Of a stretch of DNA of 64,000 nucleotides, positions 58,837-64,000 are shown piece after piece. The stretch is from Phlebotomus papatasi. Taxonomy: Eukaryota; Arthropoda; Insecta; Diptera; Psychodidae. The notes below the pieces were generated by a model. That model had not been told where the DNA came from and searched no databases. It was given only the letters and a program-made list of their open reading frames with translations. The stretch covers positions 53,630,627-53,694,626 of the forward strand of contig NC_077223.1 in the NCBI RefSeq assembly GCF_024763615.1, read 5' to 3'. The stretch's first letter is position 1, and each line of letters begins with the position of its first letter. Both the position numbers and the translations under genes were made by a program.

Positions 58837-60922
58837 TATATATTCGTATGGTTTTCTTTTTGACAGCCAAAAACAAAAAAAAATAACAATAATAAAACAA
58901 AATAAATAAACAGGGATATTGCAAATTTCGCATTTTAAAGTTGCACGTCAAGATTAGAAAGCCAAAGCCTAGCCTTAGCAGTCAAATTATTTAAACTGTT
59001 TAATCCTCCATCAAACCGGCGACGTGGGCACTCATTTATAATGTGTTGTAATGTTTGCGTAGGACAACCACAATCACACTTGGGATCATCTTTGATGCCC
59101 CATTTGTGTAAATTTGCGGCGGTCCTTGCGCATCCAGTTCTAATTCTATTCAGAGTTGCCCAGTCCTTTCTTGAGAGATTAAGCCCCTCTACAGGTTTAG
59201 ATGGATCGTCAATTAGATGAGAGTTTTTATAATTTCCATCTCCCCATTCCTTGTTCCATTGCTGCTTGGAGCTAAAATTGCCATTCCTCAGCATTTCGGA
59301 TCTATTCCAGAAAGGATTTCGGGACTTCAGCCGTAAACTAGGCGCATTGTTAACAATGTTTTGCAATGGCGTTGTAACAAGCTGAGTTTTAGACCACTCC
59401 CTTAGTGTAGCCTCGTTACGCCTAATATGAGGTGGAGCAATATTAGCCAATACTGGTAGCCACTGCGTTTGAGTCGGTTTTAGTGTACCCGTGATGTGTC
59501 TCATGGTGGAATTGAGCTGAGTGTCCACTTTTTTGCAATGTCGACTACCAGCCCAGACAGGAGCGCAGTATTCAGCTGTTGAATACACTAGCGATAGCGA
59601 AGCTTGTCGTAGTGTTTCAGCGTCTGCTCCCCATGTCGAACCAGCTACTTTGCTTATTATATTGTTTCTGGAACCAAGCTTTCTCGATAGGCTCTGCAAG
59701 TGTTTCTCATATGTGAGGGTACGATCAAGGGTTACTCCCAAGTATTTCGGAGTTGGATTATTTTGGAGAAGTGTTCCTCTGAATACAACTTCGATTTCAC
59801 ACTTTGCAAGTCTGTTATTGAGGTGGAAAATGGATACCTCCGTCTTGGTTGGGTTTGGCCTAAGTCTCCATTTCCGAAAGTACTCATCCAGATAGGAAAG
59901 ATCGTCTGTTAGAGTCTCTGCGCACTCTGAGAGGTTTGCATTTTCGGTTAAAAGTGCAATGTCATCCGCGTATTGAAACATTTCTGATTTCATTTGTGGG
60001 ATGTCATGTGTATAAAGACCAAACAAAACCGGGGCCAAGACCGACCCTTGTGGTAAGCCATTTTTCAGAGACCTAGTACGACAGTACTCTGACCCCAAAT
60101 AGACGGTATAATAACGATTGGAGAGCATCTCAGAAATAATGTTGACAATATTTAAGCAAGGAACAGTCTGAGCAAGTTTTAACAGGAGACCATGTCTCCA
60201 AACTGTGTCGTAAGCCGCAGAAAGGTCAATGAAAGCTACAGCGGCCTTTTTCTTTCGCTGGAAAGCTGCCTCTATTCGGCTTGTCAGGGCCAAGACCTGC
60301 TCACAGCAACTCCTCTCAGATCTGAAACCCGCTTGCTCTGTTGGTAATACAGATTCGATTGTCGACTCAATGCGCCCTAGAATAAGACGTTCGAATAGTT
60401 TATAGCACACCGAAAGTAGCGATATTGGGCGGTAATGGCTGGCGTCACTACCATCCTTCCCGGGTTTTAAGATCGCAATAACTTTAGTGTGCTTGAAAAC
60501 ACGGGGTAATACCCCTGTCCTAAGGACGTTATTGAAGTGTACCAGCAGCCACTTTTTTGTCCCGATTCCAAAGTTTCGAATAAATTCTGGGTACATTTCG
60601 TCAACTCCCGCGGCCTTACGAAGTTTAATCTTCCTAATTGCAATAGTCAGCTCCGCTAGGGTAAAGTCCCTTGAGAAAGTTGGATTACCACTGAGACTCT
60701 TCTTTACCTGTTTAAGTCTTCCCACTATATCTTTAGTGATTTTCCTATCGACATGCACTTTTGAAATGTCCTGGAGTCGTTTGGAAACATCATTTGGTGA
60801 GATTTTGTGGGTAGACCCTGATTCTGGTGCTGGGGCAGAACCAAGTTTTCGAAGCAAAGCCCAAGCTTTACTGCTTGAGTGAGTAAAATTAATGTTCTCT
60901 GTAGATTCCCTCCATTTCTTTT
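58837..60922 (-). mobile_element. 5'-truncated LINE insertion (Jockey/CR1 group), antisense to the host gene
   Basis: The body is bounded by the perfect 12-bp duplication and lies entirely within one foldback element, which reads through continuously once it is removed. The 5' (right) end falls inside the coding region just before the RT domain, with no endonuclease domain, as expected of target-primed reverse transcription that stopped early. The 3' (left) end has about 98 bases of UTR and ends in a CGAATATATA-type sequence, not a poly(A) run. The intact frame and exact duplication indicate a recent insertion. Confidence 0.9.
58935..60920 (-). CDS. LINE ORF2, reverse transcriptase part, 5'-truncated
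   Basis: Open from the truncation point (60920) to TAA at 58935, about 661 codons, with no frameshift. It begins KKWRESTENINFTHSSSKAW, the linker between endonuclease and RT in this LINE group. Counting from the codon at 60857, RT motifs are RKAAGVDEMYPEF (about 80-92), LKPGKD and HYRPISLL (130-148), FIDLSAAYDTVW (209-220), GLPQGSVLAP (267-276) and catalytic YADD (296-299). NPTKTEVSIF and YLGVTLDR follow. The C-terminus has a CDCG...HIINEC zinc-knuckle-like motif near 594-610. The native start and apurinic endonuclease are missing, so it cannot be autonomous. An RT product would need an internal start. Clade within Jockey/CR1/I is not certain. Confidence 0.92.
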   Translation of the reverse strand, partial: KKWRESTENINFTHSSSKAWALLRKLGSAPAPESGSTHKISPNDVSKRLQDISKVHVDRKITKDIVGRLKQVKKSLSGNPTFSRDFTLAELTIAIRKIKLRKAAGVDEMYPEFIRNFGIGTKKWLLVHFNNVLRTGVLPRVFKHTKVIAILKPGKDGSDASHYRPISLLSVCYKLFERLILGRIESTIESVLPTEQAGFRSERSCCEQVLALTSRIEAAFQRKKKAAVAFIDLSAAYDTVWRHGLLLKLAQTVPCLNIVNIISEMLSNRYYTVYLGSEYCRTRSLKNGLPQGSVLAPVLFGLYTHDIPQMKSEMFQYADDIALLTENANLSECAETLTDDLSYLDEYFRKWRLRPNPTKTEVSIFHLNNRLAKCEIEVVFRGTLLQNNPTPKYLGVTLDRTLTYEKHLQSLSRKLGSRNNIISKVAGSTWGADAETLRQASLSLVYSTAEYCAPVWAGSRHCKKVDTQLNSTMRHITGTLKPTQTQWLPVLANIAPPHIRRNEATLREWSKTQLVTTPLQNIVNNAPSLRLKSRNPFWNRSEMLRNGNFSSKQQWNKEWGDGNYKNSHLIDDPSKPVEGLNLSRKDWATLNRIRTGCARTAANLHKWGIKDDPKCDCGCPTQTLQHIINECPRRRFDGGLNSLNNLTAKARLWLSNLDVQL

Positions 60923-60934
60923 AGTTGCTCGTTA
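60923..60934. repeat. 12-bp target-site duplication, right copy
   Basis: AGTTGCTCGTTA, identical to 58825-58836. Confidence 0.9.
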
Positions 60935-61022
60935 AGTGATCATGTTACGAACAATGTTTGTAAAAAACAGTATACAAACTTTTATGAATTTTTTGGGATT
61001 CCCAAACATTTACGAATAATTC
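60923..61022. repeat. Large foldback element (TTCGTAAA family), copy D, right part
   Basis: Continues the family from GTGATCATGTTACGAACAAT to CCCAAACATTTACGAATAAT, completing the copy begun at 58543. Confidence 0.75.
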
Positions 61023-61133
61023 CATGTTCAATTTACGTAGGGGAAAGTGGGGCACTTTTGAAAGTGGGGCACCTTTGAAATTGGGATTTTTCACCTATTT
61101 TTAAATAAAATTGAGCCTTATCGTGTCGTGATA

Positions 61134-61810
61134 GTGTAAGTGTGCCAAATTTCGGCATAGTTGCATGCAAGCGTCAAAGTCTCAAGTTTGAAATGTAATA
61201 TTTTAAATACATATTGATTTTTTTTATTCTTTCTTCTGAAAGAGTATTGCTGGGAACCTTGTAAAGAGTTTACTGTCTTTATTTACTCTAAAATCATTCT
61301 TAATACATTTTAAAGTGAATAAAAATATAGGGTAAAGTGGTACAAGTTGGACAGTGGTAGAAGTTGGACAATGGTACAATTTGGACAGGGCTTTTTGTCT
61401 TGATAAATTTAGTACTTCATTTTTATTTGCATATTTTTAATGCTTTAGTTTTATAATTTGGTTCCTTGTGCTTCAAAACAAATTTTGTACTGTATTTATC
61501 AAGAAAAAAGCCATGTCCAACTTGTACCGGCGAATTGTCCAACTTGTAACACTAATTCCAAATTATACATTTTACCCTAGACATAGCTTTTGTGCCCTAT
61601 TTCGGCCACCTTCATTCTCATAGTTCCTTGCCCTTCGGAAATTCTTTCAATATCTTTTTCACGTCATCTCGTTTGTCGAAGCTACATTTTTTGTTATTCT
61701 TTTGCATTGTATAATCTCTAGAGTACGCAAAATATAAAAGTTCATGGATATTCGAGGAACAAAAAAGGTGGCCGAAATTGCAAGCTGGCCGGAATTTGGC
61801 ACACTTACCC
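61134..61810. repeat. TA-flanked foldback (AAGTGTGCCAAATTTCGG family), middle of three
   Basis: TA on both sides. Left GTGTAAGTGTGCCAAATTTC and minus-strand right GGGTAAGTGTGCCAAATTCC. Matches the uninterrupted copy at 23000-23409 except for the 61330-61577 insertion. Confidence 0.88.
61330..61577. repeat. TA-flanked foldback (GGGTAAAGTGGTACAAG family), innermost of three
   Basis: TA on both sides. GGGTAAAGTGGTACAAGTTG then three repeats of a GTTGGACA-type word at the left; TGTCCAACTTGTACCGG and ACATTTTACCC at the right. It is absent from the paralogue at 23000, which confirms insertion. Confidence 0.88.
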
Positions 61811-61924
61811 TATAATTTAGAGATACACAAATAGATTGAGAAGCTAAATTACATCATAATACGGCTCAAGTTCCACTTAAACATAGGAGAAATATCCCAA
61901 TTTCAAAGGTGCCCCACTTCCCCC

Positions 61925-62525
61925 TAGGGGCAATTATAGTCATAAAAACGATTTTAGAATAACTAAAACTGAATAATTCCGACTTTTATTAGAATTAATT
62001 TAGACGAGTCACTTGACAAACATTTTGTGTTATTGCAAATAAATTAAATTTTAATCTGAACTTTTCATTTATTTTAAATTGGCTTTCGCATTGAGAAGTT
62101 GTTCTAACGTAATGTCAAAATAAGCTTTTCACTGGGTTTTATTCCTTGTATATAATCCATTCTCAACTTTTGTTTGCTTGACTCACCCTCTGTGAGACAG
62201 ACGAAAAACTATTAAATAAGAATCCCATCGTGTCTTTTCAAGAATTTATGATATTTCCTCTGTTGCCTCGGTAATCGATGGGTGACGGAGGGAACAAAAA
62301 AGACACTCTCTATGGTACTACTGGAGTGCAGAATGTTATAAAAACAGATGGTACATTAACTAAAAGAGTGCAAGAAAAGGTTGTTTGAGTAATTTTGCAG
62401 TAGAGAGGAGGGATATTAGGAATAGTATAAATGGTATAAATTAAGTTTTTTTAGTATTAAATAAATAATACATATACTTCTATTTGTAATCTAAAATATA
62501 TTTTTTTTATTTTCTTTGGTTTCAG
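61925..62525. other. Intron end and acceptor for the 62526 exon
   Basis: Free of recognisable repeats. A likely branch site CTAAA (62491-62495) is followed by a T-rich tract and TTTGGTTTCAG ending at 62525, a good 3' splice site. Confidence 0.6.
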
Positions 62526-64000
62526 GTCTAAAGACTCCAAAATAATGGAGGGTGGCGAGAGAGTGGATGAAAAACTTCCAGAAATAACAGAATCGTCATC
62601 ACAGAAGTCTGAAGAGATTCCAGTTGTGGCTGCTGAAGGTGCTAAAGCTGAAAATGACGTCGCTGAGGTGTCTGGCGCAGAAGTCAGTGAGACAAAAGAG
62701 GATGCAATCCAGGAAGCTCCAACTGAGATAAATAATGTTGTAGATGAGAAAATTGAGAGACTATCTCCAGAAACTTCCAAAGATGAAGTTGATGAGGTAG
62801 AAAATCAATCCACAGAGAAACTTTCTGAGCTTCCAGGACCTCTGGATAAAAGCCCAGAGTTAAGAGTGGAGGAGATTAAATGTCCAGAAACCAGTTTAAT
62901 AGAATTTAAAGGAGGTGGTGGTGGTGGTGGTAATGAAACTGGGGATTCTGTGGAAAATAATGGGGAGGATCGTCTTCCGCATTCCACCACAAGCCTTCGT
63001 GGATCAGAGTCACCAATTCCGGTTGGGAATCTCCCACCACCACGTTCCAGGAGACCACAACTCCTGGATAATCTCAAGAAGAAGACTACTACATCTGAGA
63101 GTTCTGAGCCAGAGAGTTTGGAAGATGAAGAATCTCCACCACCATCTGTGGTGGCATCAGATCCAGTTCCAAAAGATGAGGGAGATCTTCCGAGCACCTA
63201 CATCAATAAAAGGAGTAGTTTGTATGTAAAAAATCCAGATTTTAGTAAGAGAATGCATCAACCAGCTCAAACACCACCTCCTGCTCCACCACTTCCTCCT
63301 CCTCCTCCTCCAAGTCAGGTGGTGTCTACCATTAAAAATCATTTGATTTCCAATGATTTGAGTCCTTTGCGGATGAAACCTCCAGATTTTAGCAAAGTTG
63401 TGCAATCTGAGGGAAAATCAGTTCCACAGCCACCCACAAATGTCACTCCAAGCAATTTTGAGGAAATCAGTCGGAAGTACAATTACATTAGTGATTTGCA
63501 GCTCAAGCCACAATCTGCCAGTACAGCACCTTCACCAAGTGGGAGTTATAGGAATCTCTATGTCAGTGCTCCAAATTTTACATCACACAAATTCCAAGGA
63601 GAAACATCCAACAGTGGAAAAGCTGCTGAAGGAGGTGGAGGAGGAGGAGGAGGAGGAGGTGAGCTTGAAGAACCCACAGCTCATATTATTCACAAAAAAC
63701 CCCAGTATTTGCCCTCTAATTCGGCCCATGAGGCTCCGAGGCATGAGGAAGCGATAAGGAGTTATACTCAGAGCAAAAATCAGTATTTGCCTCCTAGATT
63801 TGTGCCACCTGTGGGATATGGAAGTCCCTTGGAGCGCGCCAAAAAGTATGATGTGAAACCCCAAACAACTCCTAAGGTATCCTATGAGCCTAAAGCATCT
63901 GTGATACATCAGCAGGTGGGATATGAATCCCCAAAAATGCCAGTGGATATGTATGGTCAAAGAAATGCCTACAATATGATGCCACCACAAACAGCCCGAA
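62526..64000 (+). CDS. Large coding exon of a disordered, Pro/Gly-rich protein (runs off window)
   Basis: After TTTCAG the frame is open for 1,475 bases with no stop. The first base completes a codon from upstream, then SKDSKI precedes an ATG at 62545 in strong context (A at -3, G at +4). It could be an internal Met or an alternative start. Numbering from that Met: 1-112 are acidic and Glu/Ser/Thr-rich; Gly7 at 123-129; basic RSRRPQLL near 187-194; proline-rich 244-256; Gly10 at 363-372. A motif recurs: LYVKNPDFSK (226-235), LRMKPPDFSK (275-284), LYVSAPNFTS (about 338-347). QYLP occurs at 387 and 413, and VGYGSP/VGYESP at 423 and 458. No folded domain or membrane segment is seen. Codon use and composition are clearly coding. 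Such proteins are often scaffold or cytoskeletal adaptors (inference). I do not recognise the gene. Confidence 0.93.

Larger units (their letters stand above)
61040..61924. repeat. TA-flanked foldback (GGGGAAAGTGGGGCAC family), outermost of three
   Basis: TA on both sides. GGGGAAAGTGGGGCAC and GTGGGGCACCTTTGAAATTG at the left; CAATTTCAAAGGTGCCCCAC and TTCCCCC at the right. The interior is taken up by two further nested elements. Confidence 0.85.
4767..62525 (+). other. Proposed 57.8-kb intron
   Basis: This is the interval between the phase-compatible exons at 4655-4766 and 62526 onward. It holds no other convincing host exon and is dense in intronic-type mobile sequence. The acceptor end shows CTAAA (62491) and a T-rich tract ending TTTCAG. 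A recursive-splice candidate lies near its centre at 33187/33188. The model is inference: unseen small exons could divide it, or the 4655 exon could belong to another gene. Confidence 0.5.

Noticed and set aside
59521..60882. Plus-strand frames of 70-131 codons
   Set aside because: They are antisense shadows of the LINE reverse transcriptase.
62457..63990. Several minus-strand frames of 82-135 codons and + frames out of phase
   Set aside because: They are shadows of the long open exon beginning at 62526; low-complexity codons keep other frames open.

Overview
The window looks like one piece of an insect nuclear gene locus. Base composition is strongly AT-rich. Splice signals are canonical GT-AG with CTAAC-type branch sites. 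The repeats are LINEs of the Jockey/CR1 group, a tRNA-derived SINE, and dense short inverted-repeat (MITE or foldback) elements of TTAA, TA and 8-bp target types. This suits a dipteran, perhaps a nematoceran such as a sand fly or gnat, but the species call is inference.

Only two stretches look like host protein-coding sequence, both on the + strand. A long exon starts at 62526 and is open to the window edge (485 codons from the ATG at 62545). It encodes a disordered acidic protein rich in Pro and Gly with a repeated LYV/PDFSK-type motif. A 112-bp candidate exon lies at 4655-4766 with splice phases that fit: it ends on two bases of a codon and the 62526 exon supplies the third. If the two are consecutive exons, 4767-62525 is a 57.8-kb intron and nearly everything else in the window is intronic. 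Almost exactly in its middle (33187/33188) is a textbook recursive-splice or ratchet candidate: branch site CTAAC, a long pyrimidine tract, then CAG followed directly by GTGAGA. A second strong donor 56 bases downstream could make an optional stop-containing exon.

Layout: 1-4140, intronic sequence with two TTAA-class MITEs that share one TTAA, and a palindromic MITE. 4655-4766, exon. 6.6-12.2 kb, palindromic MITE, two large foldbacks, a TTAA-class insertion in another foldback, and a 112-bp tandem duplication. 13.1-16.2 kb, a CpG-rich patch and a 1.84-kb repeat unit in direct tandem, with an internal period near 290-300 bp and a GGCC tract. 18.5-19.2 kb, a foldback broken by a hAT-type MITE (8-bp TSD) and a CACTGAG MITE. 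22.4-30.1 kb, nested TA-flanked elements, LINE debris and inverted foldbacks. 33.2 kb, ratchet site. 35.2 kb, SINE. 37-49 kb, MITE clusters and two LINE 3' ends. 53.1-54.9 kb, a TA-flanked element inside another. 56.8-61.9 kb, a foldback split by a 5'-truncated LINE with a 12-bp TSD, then a triple nest of TA-flanked elements. 62526 onward, the large exon.

The most unusual content is (i) the mid-intron recursive-splice candidate and (ii) a set of at least eight sequence-distinct foldback families that all begin TA|GGG, share short G-rich words in their ends and repeatedly insert into one another. No tandem rRNA, CRISPR array, free-standing tRNA or complete autonomous transposon was seen.
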